This document shows, piece by piece, positions 16,126-26,020 of a stretch of DNA of 64,000 bases; the stretch's first letter is position 1, and each line of letters opens with the position of its first letter. The position numbers were made by a program, and so were the translations under genes. Source of the stretch: Paracoccaceae bacterium (GTDB lineage Bacteria; Pseudomonadota; Alphaproteobacteria; Rhodobacterales; Rhodobacteraceae); NCBI GenBank assembly GCA_019090795.1, contig JAHRVG010000041.1, positions 1-64,000 on the forward strand. Direction: 5' to 3'. The notes under the pieces are model-generated. The model saw nothing but the letters and a program-made list of their open reading frames with translations. It was not told where the DNA came from and did not search any database.

Positions 16126-16153
16126 CGGGGCGCGTAACCCGCGCCCCGTTTCC
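16126..16153 (+). terminator. GC-rich terminator after the small lipoprotein
   Basis: Perfect 9-bp stem CGGGGCGCG / CGCGCCCCG with a five-base loop, followed by TTTCCC. It lies nine bases after the lipoprotein stop. The T-run is short, but the stem is very stable. Confidence 0.7.
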
Positions 16154-16183
16154 CACATTCGCCCCAGTATCGGGGGGTGTGTA

Positions 16184-16567
16184 ATGGCCAAAGCATATAT
16201 GTTAAAGCATCGCGGGTTTCCCGGACGGATGCCTTCTTCCGATTTCCAATTTACCATCCGACGTGCCAACCCAAAAGGGGCCACCCCTTTGAAAGCGCGC
16301 GAGCGTTATGCCGATCGTAAAGCCGCCGACAAGCGGGCCGATTTGGCATTTATGGAGGCCCTGTGGGCGCACTTTGGCGCGGAACCGTTTGAGCGCGGCA
16401 ATCTGGATGCGGGTCGTCTTAGCTGGCTGCTCGGGCGCGAGGTTGTACCGGTTGAGGACACATTTGACCCCACCGACTACGCGGCCCTGCTGCGTATTGA
16501 TATTCCGCGTGTTATGGTTGCATTTCCCGATGTGATTACCGATTTGCCCGACGGGGAACCAGCGTGA
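16184..16567 (+). CDS. Conserved hypothetical protein
   Basis: 127 residues, cytoplasmic, no signal peptide or membrane segment. The basic N-terminal part (AYMLKHRGFPGRMPSSDFQF and KARERYADRKAADKRADLAF) is followed by an acidic C-terminal half (LDAGRLSWLLGREVVPVEDTFDP). I do not recognise a characterised family. It lies between the two lipoprotein genes inside the pccB-pccA interval and begins 33 bases after the GC-rich terminator. Codon use resembles neighbours. Confidence 0.6.
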   Translation: MAKAYMLKHRGFPGRMPSSDFQFTIRRANPKGATPLKARERYADRKAADKRADLAFMEALWAHFGAEPFERGNLDAGRLSWLLGREVVPVEDTFDPTDYAALLRIDIPRVMVAFPDVITDLPDGEPA

Positions 16568-16607
16568 ATTCGCGCATGTATCAAGGGTTTTGGCAAGGTT
16601 CTGCCCA

Positions 16608-16652
16608 AACCACAGGGGGATTCCCTTACCCCCTATCCGTGTGGTTAACCAC
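16608..16652. other. Nested inverted repeats before the glycine-zipper lipoprotein
   Basis: AACCAC and GGGGG (16608-16619) can pair with CCCCC (16629-16633) and GTGGTT (16641-16646), giving a two-part hairpin. The right arm is itself in a perfect 12-bp palindrome, GTGGTTAACCAC (16641-16652). It lies 57 bases before the lipoprotein ATG, so it could be a terminator, an operator or a 5' leader structure. Confidence 0.35.
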
Positions 16653-16709
16653 CGGTTACGCCTTGTGTAGGCAGAGCATTCGCGCTGCGTTCAAGCCAAG
16701 GGGAATGTC

Positions 16710-16907
16710 ATGCAAAGCCGCAATTTTATCTCGGGCTTCTTGCTGGTTATCACGCTTGGGGCCTGTGACACCTTTGAAGATCGCACGGTTAACCGTGCCG
16801 CCACGGGCGCAACCATTGGGGCGGTCGCGGCAGCAGTTGTTAACGCAAACCCCATCAAAGGCGCCCTTGTCGGTGGCGTGGTTGGTACCATTACCAGCAA
16901 ATACTGA
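16710..16907 (+). CDS. Small glycine-zipper lipoprotein, 65 residues
   Basis: Signal peptide MQSRNFISGFLLVITLGACD with lipobox LGAC, then about 46 mature residues containing ATGATIGAVAAAVVNANPIKGALVGG, an alternating small-residue pattern of the glycine-zipper kind found in outer-membrane lipoproteins such as OsmB- or SlyB-like proteins. A larger overlapping frame (16564-17382) was rejected because only this one has recognisable protein features. AAGGGGA precedes the ATG by seven bases. Function unknown; such proteins often brace or perturb the envelope. Confidence 0.7.
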   Translation: MQSRNFISGFLLVITLGACDTFEDRTVNRAATGATIGAVAAAVVNANPIKGALVGGVVGTITSKY

Positions 16908-17046
16908 CAGCTTGCCTTTGTTGCGCAGAAAAAGGCCGAACAACGGGGGGGCTACCCTTGATGTTCGACCTAACCCCGGTTTTTTGTGCACCTTTAATGC
17001 TCTGCGGGATTTCATGGTAGCGGTATCTCAGGCCGCCACCACGATC

Positions 17047-17322
17047 TTAGAGGTTAAACTGCGCCGAAGCGATGATCCGGTCAGCCCGTGCAGCGGTGCC
17101 GTTAAACTGCGTCCGCTTGCCGGTAAAGTATTCCAGCCCCAGGCTGACGTTGTTGTCCGGCGCATATTTGACGCCGACATGAACTGTTTCCGGCTCGCTT
17201 GTAGCCGTCACCGCACCGGTATCAGTATCGCGCAGCCCGCAGGTCAGGTTCACCGATACTTTGTCGGTGATTTTTTGGTAACCGCAAATCGAGACTCCGA
17301 GAGGGAGATTATTTCCCTCCAT
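17047..17322 (-). pseudogene. C-terminal remnant of an outer-membrane beta-barrel protein
   Basis: On the strand opposite pccA. The 91 readable residues alternate polar and hydrophobic residues as barrel strands do (KVSVNLTCGLRD, TVHVGVKYAPDNNVSLGLEYF) and end DRIIASAQFNL with a C-terminal F-x-L pattern like that recognised by the BAM complex. There is no signal peptide and the upstream part would run into the pccA start, so only the last few strands of a barrel remain. Probably a decayed gene, possibly cut off when this region rearranged. The remainder of the 480-base gap before pccA (16908-17046) holds no gene I can support. Confidence 0.5.
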
Positions 17323-17386
17323 GAATTCAATATTTTGAAGCCCGAGGCTTCTGTTCCAACTCCAACTCCAAAGAAGGTCTGAGCGC

Positions 17387-19387
17387 ATGTTCAAGAAAAT
17401 CCTGATCGCAAATCGCGGTGAAATTGCCTGCCGTGTAATAAAATCGGCGCAGAAAATGGGCATCAAAACTGTTGCCGTCTATTCAGATGCAGACAAAAAT
17501 GCGCTGCATGTGCGGATGGCGGATGAAGCGGTGCATATCGGACCACCTGCCGCCAACCAGTCATATATCGTGATTGACAAGATTATGGATGCGGTTCGAC
17601 AAACTGGCGCAGAGGCCGTGCATCCAGGCTATGGTTTTCTGTCTGAAAACAGGCTGTTCGCGGAAGCATTGGAGGCCGAGGGCGTGGCTTTTGTTGGGCC
17701 ACCAGCCGGGGCAATCGAGTCGATGGGTGACAAGATTACCTCGAAAAAATTGGCGCAGGAGGCTGGGGTGACCACGGTTCCCGGTCACATGGGGTTGATT
17801 GCCGATGCGGAGGAGGCGGTGAAGATTTCCACCAAGATGGGCTATCCCGTTATGATCAAAGCCTCCGCTGGTGGTGGTGGCAAAGGCATGCGGGTAGCGT
17901 GGAGTGATGATGAAGCCCGCGAGGGGTTTAAGCTGTCCAAAAGCGAAGCGGCGTCCTCTTTTGGTGATGACCGGATTTTCATCGAAAAATTCATCACCCA
18001 GCCGCGCCATATTGAAATTCAGGTTCTGGGTGACAAACACGGCAACTGCTTGTGGCTGAATGAGCGAGAATGCTCCATCCAGCGCCGCAACCAAAAGGTT
18101 GTCGAAGAAGCACCTTCGCCGTTTCTGGATCCGCAAACCCGCAAGGCGATGGGCGAACAGGCCGTGGCGCTGGCCAAGGCTGTGGATTATTGCAGCGCTG
18201 GCACGGTGGAATTCATCGTTGATGGGGATCGCAATTTTTACTTCCTAGAAATGAACACCCGCTTGCAGGTCGAACATCCGGTAACCGAACTGATTACCGG
18301 CATTGATCTGGTAGAACAGATGATCCGTGTTGCAGATGGTGAAAAGCTCAGCATGACGCAGGATGACATAGGCATCAACGGTTGGTCGATTGAAAACCGG
18401 CTGTATGCCGAAGATCCTTATCGTGGGTTCCTGCCGTCAATTGGCCGCCTCTCGCGTTATCGCCCACCAGAGGAAGTAGCCACAGATACCCATATCGTGC
18501 GCAATGACACTGGCGTTTACGAGGGCGGCGAGATCTCGATGTATTACGACCCGATGATTGCCAAACTGTGTACTTGGGCACCGACGCGCGAAGCGGCGAT
18601 TGAGGTGATGCGCAACGCGCTAGACGGGTTCGAAGTGGAAGGTATTGGCCACAACTTGCCGTTCCTCAGCGCGGTGATGGATCACCCGAAATTCGTTTCC
18701 GGCGAGATGACAACCGCCTTTATTGAGGAAGAATTCCCCGAGGGCTTTATGGGGGTTGATCTGGAAGAGGCGGCGCTTAAACGCATTGCTGCCACTGCCG
18801 CTGCAATGTACCGCGTTGCTGAAATCCGCCGGGCGCGGGTTTCGGGGCGGATGGATAACCATGAGCGCACTGTTGGGCGCGACTGGGTTGTTAGCTTGCA
18901 AGGGCTGGATCTTGCCCTGACCATTGATGCGGATCATTCGGGTTCGACTGTTAAATTTGCTGATGGCGCAGTTTGCCGTGTCGCGTCAGACTGGACGCCG
19001 GGCAACTTGCTGGCCACTGTGAATGTTGACGGTACACCGCTGGTGTTGAAAATAGAGTCAATTTCGGCAGGCTATCGCATTCGTTCGCGCGGGGCTGATC
19101 TTAAGGTGCGGGTGCGCAGCCCGCGCAATGCCGAACTGGCAGGTTTGATGCTGGAAAAACTGCCGCCCGATACTTCAAAAATGTTGCTCTGCCCAATGCC
19201 GGGTCTGATCATTGCGGTTGAGGTTGCAGTGGGCGACGAAGTGCAAGACGGGCAGGCGCTGTGTACCGTTGAAGCCATGAAAATGGAGAACGTTCTGAGG
19301 GCAGAGAAAAAGGGCATTGTGTCCAAGATCAACGCCGCCGTTGGCGACAGCCTAGCGGTTGACGAAGTGATCATGGAGTTCGAATAA
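17387..19387 (+). CDS. pccA: Propionyl-CoA carboxylase alpha subunit (biotin carboxylase and carrier)
   Basis: 666 residues. Biotin carboxylase domain: FKKILIANRGEIACRVIKSA at the N-terminus, VHPGYGFLSEN, the ATP-grasp loop MIKASAGGGGKGMRVA, CSIQRRNQKVVEEAPSP, and EMNTRLQVEHPVTE. A linker (BT) domain follows at about 460-590, then the biotinyl carrier domain ending with ALCTVEAMKMENVLRAEKKG, where Lys of AMKM carries biotin. It carboxylates biotin with bicarbonate and ATP, handing it to PccB. The length and internal spacer match PccA rather than acetyl- or methylcrotonyl-CoA carboxylase. No PccR-type TTTGCAAA element lies directly upstream, so it may be read through from pccB or have a separate promoter. 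Confidence 0.95.
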   Translation: MFKKILIANRGEIACRVIKSAQKMGIKTVAVYSDADKNALHVRMADEAVHIGPPAANQSYIVIDKIMDAVRQTGAEAVHPGYGFLSENRLFAEALEAEGVAFVGPPAGAIESMGDKITSKKLAQEAGVTTVPGHMGLIADAEEAVKISTKMGYPVMIKASAGGGGKGMRVAWSDDEAREGFKLSKSEAASSFGDDRIFIEKFITQPRHIEIQVLGDKHGNCLWLNERECSIQRRNQKVVEEAPSPFLDPQTRKAMGEQAVALAKAVDYCSAGTVEFIVDGDRNFYFLEMNTRLQVEHPVTELITGIDLVEQMIRVADGEKLSMTQDDIGINGWSIENRLYAEDPYRGFLPSIGRLSRYRPPEEVATDTHIVRNDTGVYEGGEISMYYDPMIAKLCTWAPTREAAIEVMRNALDGFEVEGIGHNLPFLSAVMDHPKFVSGEMTTAFIEEEFPEGFMGVDLEEAALKRIAATAAAMYRVAEIRRARVSGRMDNHERTVGRDWVVSLQGLDLALTIDADHSGSTVKFADGAVCRVASDWTPGNLLATVNVDGTPLVLKIESISAGYRIRSRGADLKVRVRSPRNAELAGLMLEKLPPDTSKMLLCPMPGLIIAVEVAVGDEVQDGQALCTVEAMKMENVLRAEKKGIVSKINAAVGDSLAVDEVIMEFE

Positions 19388-19408
19388 ACCCATGTGGCAA
19401 GCCGCCCC

Positions 19409-19813
19409 CTACCGTTCCCGCTTTTGGCGTAACTCATCAATGCGCAGCGGAAATTTGTCGATGGCGCGGGATAACTCCCGCACCGTCCAGGGGCGTGGCT
19501 TGCGCAACTTTACCTTGCCGTCTTTGCCAAGCAAGGCCAACATAAAACCGCGTGGGCGCAGGGTTTCGCGTAGCGCGGAATTGGCGGCCGGATCGCTGTC
19601 TGTTAGGATCACAACGTCGCGTTCTTCCAATTCCTCAGTGTCTTGCGACAGCAATTCCATCTGGCGGATAAAATGGGGATCGAGCGGCGTATCAGCGAAA
19701 ATCACCAAGGGACGGTTTTTCCACAGGTATTCCGAGAGCTCTTGTGCTGTTGCCGGTGTGATTATTAGTGCTGCGGCCAAGAATGTCAGGACCAGTCTTT
19801 GGGGTGTTGGCAT
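19409..19813 (-). CDS. Exported DUF4174 domain protein
   Basis: 134 residues from the ATG at 19813, which follows AGAGGAAACTTT. A signal peptide (VLTFLAAALIITPATAQ) precedes LSEYLWKNRPLVIFADTPLD, the opening of DUF4174; RGFMLALLGKDGKVKLRKPRPW is the usual DUF4174 second half. The fold is thioredoxin-like as I recall it, without catalytic cysteines here. Function unknown. It points against pccA and the following genes. Confidence 0.8.
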   Translation of the reverse strand: MPTPQRLVLTFLAAALIITPATAQELSEYLWKNRPLVIFADTPLDPHFIRQMELLSQDTEELEERDVVILTDSDPAANSALRETLRPRGFMLALLGKDGKVKLRKPRPWTVRELSRAIDKFPLRIDELRQKRER

Positions 19814-19855
19814 AAAGTTTCCTCTTTGCACTGAACCTAATGTCTTTGGCAGGAA

Positions 19856-21550
19856 TTGCGAGGGGGGAAATACCGGTTTTCCCTTTTTGATCAGTTTGTT
19901 TCACCGAATGGGTGGCTGTCTTTGGCGCCGAAGTTTTGGGGATCAAAAAAGAGCACGGCGCGCTTTGTCGAGGTGGCAGGTTTGCTGATACGGCGTTTTG
20001 ATTGGCTGGCTTTATGCGGGGCTCTGCTGCCTTTGGCTGTTCTGGTGATGATGACACTGGCGCGCACCGATGGTGTGTTCGAATATGCGTTGGACGATGT
20101 CTATATCCATTTGGCGATGTCAGAACAGGTGGCGTTGGGTGGTTATGGGGTGAATACGGGAGAATATGCCTCGGCTTCCTCCTCGATCCTGTATTCCTAT
20201 TTGCTGGCCCCTTTTGCCGGTTTTGACTGGCATCACTGGTGGCCTTTGATGTTAGGGATCACGGCATTGATCGCGGCGGCATTGCTGTGGGCGCGGGTGT
20301 TGCGAATTGCAGGTGCTTTGGGGGGCAATCGGTTGATGCTGATTGCTCTTGCACTGGGCGGGCCGGTTTTTATGCATTTTCAGGCGATTGCGCTGATCGG
20401 GATGGAGCATATGCTCCATGTTGTGGCGACCTTGCTGGTGCTCAATGGTTTGCTAGATTTTGCCCGTAGCAGTCGTATTGGATGGATGCTGGTTGTCGGG
20501 GTGATTGCCAATCCATTGCTGCGCTTTGAAGGTATGTCGATTGCGCTGCTGGCTTGTGGTGTGTTGTTTTTCAGCAAACGGCGGGGTGCGGTGCTGCTTT
20601 TGTTTGGGGCGGCCATGTTGCCATTGGTGGCCCATTTTTGGCATATGTTTTTGCTAGGCCTCGATATGCTGCCCAATTCGGTGAACGCCAAGGCAGCGGT
20701 CACGGGCGGCGGCGAGAGCCTGAGCGGTGGGCGATTGCAGCGGTTGCGGGTTTCTTGGATTCAGGCGGTGTTGCTGCCTTCGGGACGGATGCTGATTGCC
20801 ACGGCTTTTGTGGGTGCGCTCGGGCTGTTTCTTGCGCGTCGCCAGATCACTGGGACATGGGCGCTGATTGGCTGGATGGCGGTACTGGCCTGCCTTGGTC
20901 ATGTGACGCTTGGGTCAGTGGCAGAGTTTTATCGCTATGAGATTTATGTGTGGAGCTTTGCGCTAGGCGTCTTTGTCGTGCTGCTGGCGCAGGTTAAATT
21001 CTCGGGCGAACGGATGACGGCTCTGGCCTCGTTGGCCCTCGTTGCCGCTGTTTTTTACGGGGGGCTGCACTACCCCGTGACGGCGTTCCAGAAAATCCCT
21101 GGCGGTGGCGCGGCGATTCATGCACAACAGCGCCAGATGGGGCTGTTTGTGGATCGGTATTGGCAAGCGCCGGTGGCTGTGAATGATCTAGGGCATGTGG
21201 CCTATCGCAATCCCCATTACGTGCTGGATCTGTGGGGGCTTGCCTCTCGGGATGCGCTGGAGGCGCGCCTGCGTGGCAGCGATCCATTGTGGGCTGACAA
21301 ACTGGCAGCGGCCAAGGGAGTGCGGATTGCAATGATCTATCGCCACTGGCTGCGCGATCATATCCCGCCGAACTGGCTGCCTGTGGCCGAGTTGAAACTG
21401 ACCATCCCGCGCGCGACTTTGGGCGGGGACAAAGTGACTTTCTATGCAATATCGGTTGATGCCGAGACAGAACTGGTGGGCAAGTTGAAGGCTTTCGAGT
21501 CGGAACTGCCAGCCTCTGCCGAGTTAATTTATCTGAATTCCGGTCAATGA
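19856..21550 (+). CDS. Polytopic membrane protein, GT-C glycosyltransferase-like
   Basis: Up to 564 residues with about ten to eleven hydrophobic helices, then a soluble C-terminal part of about 130 residues. The segment [17 protein letters not shown] in the first periplasmic loop has acidic residues placed like the catalytic DD/DxD region of GT-C enzymes such as those using polyprenyl-phosphate sugars, and the C-terminal [22 protein letters not shown] recalls the periplasmic part of uncharacterised bacterial members. The acceptor is unknown. The TTG at 19856 gives the longest frame; a start near 19982 (TTG after GAGGTGGCAGG) directly before the first helix is more likely. Its stop lies 26 bases before mcm. 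Confidence 0.65.
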   Translation: MRGGKYRFSLFDQFVSPNGWLSLAPKFWGSKKSTARFVEVAGLLIRRFDWLALCGALLPLAVLVMMTLARTDGVFEYALDDVYIHLAMSEQVALGGYGVNTGEYASASSSILYSYLLAPFAGFDWHHWWPLMLGITALIAAALLWARVLRIAGALGGNRLMLIALALGGPVFMHFQAIALIGMEHMLHVVATLLVLNGLLDFARSSRIGWMLVVGVIANPLLRFEGMSIALLACGVLFFSKRRGAVLLLFGAAMLPLVAHFWHMFLLGLDMLPNSVNAKAAVTGGGESLSGGRLQRLRVSWIQAVLLPSGRMLIATAFVGALGLFLARRQITGTWALIGWMAVLACLGHVTLGSVAEFYRYEIYVWSFALGVFVVLLAQVKFSGERMTALASLALVAAVFYGGLHYPVTAFQKIPGGGAAIHAQQRQMGLFVDRYWQAPVAVNDLGHVAYRNPHYVLDLWGLASRDALEARLRGSDPLWADKLAAAKGVRIAMIYRHWLRDHIPPNWLPVAELKLTIPRATLGGDKVTFYAISVDAETELVGKLKAFESELPASAELIYLNSGQ

Positions 21551-21576
21551 CCGATATGCCCCAAAGGAGCAATGCT

Positions 21577-23712
21577 ATGAGTAATGACGACATCAAAAAC
21601 TGGCAAGAACTGGCCACCAAGGAGCTACGCGGCAAGCCGCTGGAGGGGCTGGACTGGGAAACGCCCGAGGGGATTTTGGTTAAGCCGATATACAGCACCG
21701 AGGATTTGAACGGGGTGGAACATCTGGATAACTTGCCCGGTTTTGCACCTTATAAACGTGGTGTTAAGGCGACAATGTATTCAGGTCGCCCCTGGACGAT
21801 CCGGCAGTACGCAGGGTTTTCCACAGCCGAGGAATCCAACGCCTTTTACCGTCGCGGTTTGGCGGCGGGGCAACAGGGTGTTTCGGTGGCTTTCGATCTG
21901 GCAACCCACCGAGGATATGACAGCGATCATCCCCGTGTTGTGGGCGATGTGGGCAAGGCAGGCGTGGCGATCGATTCAGTCGAGGATATGAAAATCCTGT
22001 TTAACGGTATTCCGCTTGATAAAATTTCCGTTTCCATGACGATGAATGGTGCGGTTATTCCGGTGTTGGCCAGTTTCATCGTTGCGGGTGAGGAACAGGG
22101 CGTTGAGCGTTCCAAGCTGTCGGGAACCATCCAGAACGATGTTCTGAAGGAATTCATGGTGCGAAACACTTATATCTACCCACCAGAACCGTCGATGCGG
22201 ATCGTGGCAGATATTATTGAATTTACTTCAAACGAGATGCCCAAATTCAACTCGATTTCGATCTCGGGCTATCACATGCAGGAAGCGGGTGCCAATCTGG
22301 TGCAAGAGCTGGCCTTTACCATCGCAGACGGCAAGGAATACGTTAAATCTGCGATTGCACGGGGCATGGATGTAGATGTTTTTGCAGGGCGGCTCAGCTT
22401 TTTCTTTGCGATTGGGATGAATTTCTTCATGGAAATCGCTAAGTTGCGGGCGGCAAGGTTGCTGTGGGCGCGGGTGATGGGAGAGTTCAACCCCAAGAAC
22501 CCAAAAAGCAGCATGTTGCGCACCCACTGTCAGACTTCTGGCGTGAGCTTGCAGGCGCAGGACCCCTATAACAACGCGGTTCGCACCGCCTATGAGGCGA
22601 TGTCCGCAGTGCTGGGGGGGACGCAATCTTTGCACACTAATTCCTTTGACGAGGCGATTGCCCTGCCCACGGATGAAAGTGCGCGACTAGCGCGCAACAC
22701 GCAGCTGATTTTGCAAAATGAAACCGGTGTGACCAATGTGGTCGACCCGCTGGCAGGGTCTTACTACATTGAAAGCCTGACACAGCAACTGGTGGATGAG
22801 GCCTGGAAGATCATTTGCGAGGTGGACGACATTGGCGGCATGACCAAGGCTGTTGCCAGCGGTATGCCCAAGTTGCGGATCGAGGAAGCAGCGGCGCGCA
22901 AGCAGGCGCTGATTGATCGTGGCGAAGAAGTTGTCGTCGGCGTGAACAAGTTTCGTGTCGAGGACGAGCCCGAGATCAACATTCGCGAGATCGACAACAC
23001 TGCTGTGCGCGATTCCCAAGTGGCGCGATTGGCAGAAATTCGCGCGACGCGTGATCAGGCGGCCTGTGATGCAGCGTTGAAAGCAGTGGCTGCCGGAGCA
23101 GCGGATGGCAAATCGAACTTGCTGGAACTGGCGGTTGAGGCCGCGCGTGCACGGGCCACTGTTGGCGAGATTTCGGATGCAATGGAAACGACGTTTGGAC
23201 GTCATCGGGCGGAGGTGAAGACTTTGGCAGGGGTTTATGGTGCGGCCTATGAGGGCGACGAGGACTATGCGCAAATTCAGGCAGATGTGGCGGCTTTTGC
23301 AGAGGTTGAGGGCCGCCGTCCGCGTATGCTAGTGGTGAAAATGGGTCAGGATGGCCATGATCGTGGTGCCAAAGTGATCGCGACTGCTTTTGCCGATATT
23401 GGTTTTGACGTAGACGTAGGCCCGCTGTTTCAGACACCGGAAGAGGCCGCACAGGATGCGGTGGACAATGATGTGCACATCATCGGCATTTCGTCACAAG
23501 CAGCGGGGCATAAAACGCTGGCACCACAACTGGTGCAAGCGCTGAAAGACAAGGATGCGGAGGACATTATCGTGATTTGCGGGGGGGTGATCCCGCAGCA
23601 GGATTATGATTACTTGTATGAACGTGGCGTAAAGGCGATATTTGGGCCAGGTACAAATATTCCTAGCGCCGCGCGTAATATTCTAGGATTGGTGAGCGCG
23701 TCAAAAGCCTAA
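21577..23712 (+). CDS. mcm: Methylmalonyl-CoA mutase
   Basis: 711 residues; adenosylcobalamin enzyme turning (R)-methylmalonyl-CoA into succinyl-CoA. The substrate barrel contains [43 protein letters not shown] and [20 protein letters not shown]; the C-terminal B12 domain has [15 protein letters not shown] (the cobalt-ligating His in DGHDRG) and the [14 protein letters not shown] loop. It is the fused, homodimeric form. The frame is open from 21547, whose ATG overlaps the previous stop, but AAAGGAG seven bases before the ATG at 21577 favours the latter. Methylmalonyl-CoA epimerase and the MeaB-type chaperone are not in this window. Confidence 0.96.
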   Translation: MSNDDIKNWQELATKELRGKPLEGLDWETPEGILVKPIYSTEDLNGVEHLDNLPGFAPYKRGVKATMYSGRPWTIRQYAGFSTAEESNAFYRRGLAAGQQGVSVAFDLATHRGYDSDHPRVVGDVGKAGVAIDSVEDMKILFNGIPLDKISVSMTMNGAVIPVLASFIVAGEEQGVERSKLSGTIQNDVLKEFMVRNTYIYPPEPSMRIVADIIEFTSNEMPKFNSISISGYHMQEAGANLVQELAFTIADGKEYVKSAIARGMDVDVFAGRLSFFFAIGMNFFMEIAKLRAARLLWARVMGEFNPKNPKSSMLRTHCQTSGVSLQAQDPYNNAVRTAYEAMSAVLGGTQSLHTNSFDEAIALPTDESARLARNTQLILQNETGVTNVVDPLAGSYYIESLTQQLVDEAWKIICEVDDIGGMTKAVASGMPKLRIEEAAARKQALIDRGEEVVVGVNKFRVEDEPEINIREIDNTAVRDSQVARLAEIRATRDQAACDAALKAVAAGAADGKSNLLELAVEAARARATVGEISDAMETTFGRHRAEVKTLAGVYGAAYEGDEDYAQIQADVAAFAEVEGRRPRMLVVKMGQDGHDRGAKVIATAFADIGFDVDVGPLFQTPEEAAQDAVDNDVHIIGISSQAAGHKTLAPQLVQALKDKDAEDIIVICGGVIPQQDYDYLYERGVKAIFGPGTNIPSAARNILGLVSASKA

Positions 23713-23726
23713 AACCGGAGAAAACC

Positions 23727-26003
23727 ATGACCGACGACACCCCGACCTTGAATCAGGCGGCGCTGGATTACCACGAATTCCCGCGCCCTGGGAAGCTGGA
23801 AGTCCGTGCCACCAAGCCGATGGCCAACCAGCGCGATCTGTCGCTGGCCTATAGCCCTGGCGTGGCGGATGCCTGCATGGAAATTAAACGCGATGCGAGT
23901 AAGGCAGAACACTATACGGCGCGGGGCAATTTGGTGGCGGTTGTTACCAATGGCTCTGCGGCGTTAGGGTTGGGGAATATCGGGGCGCTGGCGTCCAAGC
24001 CGATCATGGAGGGCAAGGCAGTTCTTTTCAAGAAGTTCGCGAATATTGATTGCTTCGATATAGAACTCGATGTTTCCGATCCCGAAAAGCTGGCTGAAAT
24101 CGTTTGCGCAATGGAGCCGACATTCGGGGCGATCAACCTCGAAGATATTAAAGCCCCAGATTGCTTTATCGTGGAAAAAATCTGCCGCGAGCGCATGGGC
24201 ATCCCGGTATTTCACGACGACCAACATGGCACTGCGATTGTTGTCGGGGCGGCGGCGACCAATGCGTTGTATGTGGCGGGTAAACGGTTCGAGGATATTA
24301 AAATCGTGTCGACCGGCGGGGGGGCAGCGGGGATTGCCTGTCTCAATATGCTTCTCAAGCTGGGGGTGCGGCGCGAAAACGTTTGGCTTTGTGATATTGC
24401 GGGGCTGGTTTATCACGGACGCGAGGAAGATATGACACCGCAAAAGGCGGCGTTTGCGCAGGGCAGTGATCCCAAAACACTGGACGATGTGATTGTCGGT
24501 GCGGATATGTTCCTTGGGTTGTCGGGGCCGGGGGTGCTGAAGCCTGCGATGGTAGCCAAGATGACCAAACAGCCGATTGTGTTTGCGCTGGCCAATCCGA
24601 CGCCGGAAATCCTGCCTGAGGAAATCCGCACTGTGGCACCGGATGCTCTGATTGCGACCGGGCGTTCGGATTATCCCAATCAGGTGAATAATGTGTTGTG
24701 TTTCCCGTTCATCTTTCGCGGTGCGCTGGATGTGGGCGCAACGGAAATCAATGACGAAATGCAAATCGGCTGTGTCAAAGGCATTGCAGAGCTGGCGCGC
24801 GCGACCTCCAGCGCTGAAGCGGCGGCGGCCTATAAGGGCGAGCAGATGACTTTCGGGCCGGAATATCTGATCCCGAAACCATTTGATCCGCGCCTTATGG
24901 GCATTGTGGCAACCGCAGTGGCCGATGCGGCAATCAAAAGCGGTGTCGCCAAGCGGCCCGTGCCCGATATCGCCGCCTACAAAGCCAAGCTGGACCGTTC
25001 CGTTTTCAAATCTGCCTTTATTATGCGGCCGGTTTTTGATGCTGCGCGGCGCTCTGTGCGCCGGATCGTTTTTGCCGAGGGCGAGGATGAACGCGTGCTG
25101 CGTGCGGCCAATGCGATGCTGGAGGAAGGTGTGGACCGTCCGATCCTGATTGGTCGCCCTGAAGTGGTGGCACACCGGGCGCGAAAAGCCGGGTTGCCGA
25201 TTGTTGCGGGGCGGGATTTTGATCTGGTCAACCCGCAGGACGATCCGCGCTATCGCGATTATTGGGAGACCTACCACGCGCTGATGCAACGCCGCGGTGT
25301 GACCCCTGATCTGGCCAAGGCGGTTCTGCGCACCAACACAACCGCGATTGCCGGAATCATGGTCCAGCGTGGTGATGCGGACAGCATGATTTGTGGTACT
25401 TTCGGGCAGTATCTGTGGCACTTGAATTACGCGCAACAAATTTTGGGGAGCGAACAATTGCACCCTATCGGGGCTTTGTCACTGATGGTTCTGGAGGACG
25501 GACCACTATTTGTGGCGGACACCCATGTGCATCCGGAACCGAGTTCGGAACACATTGCCAAATCTGTTTTTGCTGCCGCCCGCCATGTACGCCGCTTCGG
25601 GATTGATCCCAAGGTTGCGCTGTGCTCGCACTCTCAATTCGGCAACCAGAACACGGACAGCGGCGCGCGGATGCGCGGGGCGATGGCGTTGCTGGATGCG
25701 CAAAACCTCGACTTTGTTTATGAAGGCGAGATGCATACGGATGCGGCGCTTGATGCAGAATTGCGAAATCGCATTTTTCCCAACTCGCGGATGCAAGGGG
25801 CAGCAAATGTGTTGGTATTTGCCCATACTGATGCAGCCAGCGCCGTGAGAAATGTTCTAAAAGTGAAGGCTGGCGGATTGGAAGTTGGGCCGATTCTGAT
25901 GGGAATGGGCAATAAAGTTCACATTGTTACCCCCTCAATCACGGCGAGGGGATTGTTGAATATCGCTGCTTTGGCGGGCACTTCTGTCCAGCAGTACGGT
26001 TAG
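23727..26003 (+). CDS. maeB: Malic enzyme with C-terminal phosphotransacetylase-like domain
   Basis: 758 residues, the length of the hybrid NADP-malic enzymes. The malic domain shows SLAYSPGVADACMEI, TNGSAALGLGNIGALASKPIMEGKAVLFK and FHDDQHGTAIVVGAAATNAL, then a Rossmann segment IVSTGGGAAGIACL; LANPTPEILPEEI and GRSDYPNQVNNVLCFPFIFRGALDVGA follow. From about residue 430 a PTA-like domain (IVFAEGEDERVLRAANAML, LCSHSQFGNQN, MGMGNKVHIVTPS) is usually regulatory, binding acetyl-CoA. It converts malate to pyruvate, which makes sense after propionyl-CoA has entered the cycle as succinyl-CoA. Fourteen bases after mcm, so co-transcribed. Confidence 0.94.
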   Translation: MTDDTPTLNQAALDYHEFPRPGKLEVRATKPMANQRDLSLAYSPGVADACMEIKRDASKAEHYTARGNLVAVVTNGSAALGLGNIGALASKPIMEGKAVLFKKFANIDCFDIELDVSDPEKLAEIVCAMEPTFGAINLEDIKAPDCFIVEKICRERMGIPVFHDDQHGTAIVVGAAATNALYVAGKRFEDIKIVSTGGGAAGIACLNMLLKLGVRRENVWLCDIAGLVYHGREEDMTPQKAAFAQGSDPKTLDDVIVGADMFLGLSGPGVLKPAMVAKMTKQPIVFALANPTPEILPEEIRTVAPDALIATGRSDYPNQVNNVLCFPFIFRGALDVGATEINDEMQIGCVKGIAELARATSSAEAAAAYKGEQMTFGPEYLIPKPFDPRLMGIVATAVADAAIKSGVAKRPVPDIAAYKAKLDRSVFKSAFIMRPVFDAARRSVRRIVFAEGEDERVLRAANAMLEEGVDRPILIGRPEVVAHRARKAGLPIVAGRDFDLVNPQDDPRYRDYWETYHALMQRRGVTPDLAKAVLRTNTTAIAGIMVQRGDADSMICGTFGQYLWHLNYAQQILGSEQLHPIGALSLMVLEDGPLFVADTHVHPEPSSEHIAKSVFAAARHVRRFGIDPKVALCSHSQFGNQNTDSGARMRGAMALLDAQNLDFVYEGEMHTDAALDAELRNRIFPNSRMQGAANVLVFAHTDAASAVRNVLKVKAGGLEVGPILMGMGNKVHIVTPSITARGLLNIAALAGTSVQQYG

Positions 26004-26020
26004 ATCTAAGGAGATACCAC

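Noticed and set aside
15753..16184. 143-residue frame after the DUF6497-like gene
   Set aside because: No signal, motif or ribosome site; the credible product there is the 40-residue lipoprotein at 15995 in another frame, with its own ribosome site and terminator.
16564..17382. 272-residue plus-strand frame between the hypothetical gene and pccA
   Set aside because: It lacks a coherent domain or signal, and it is crossed by a convincing lipoprotein (16710-16907) in another frame and by a barrel-like minus-strand frame. Its residues (many Arg, Pro, Cys, Trp) look like a shadow translation.
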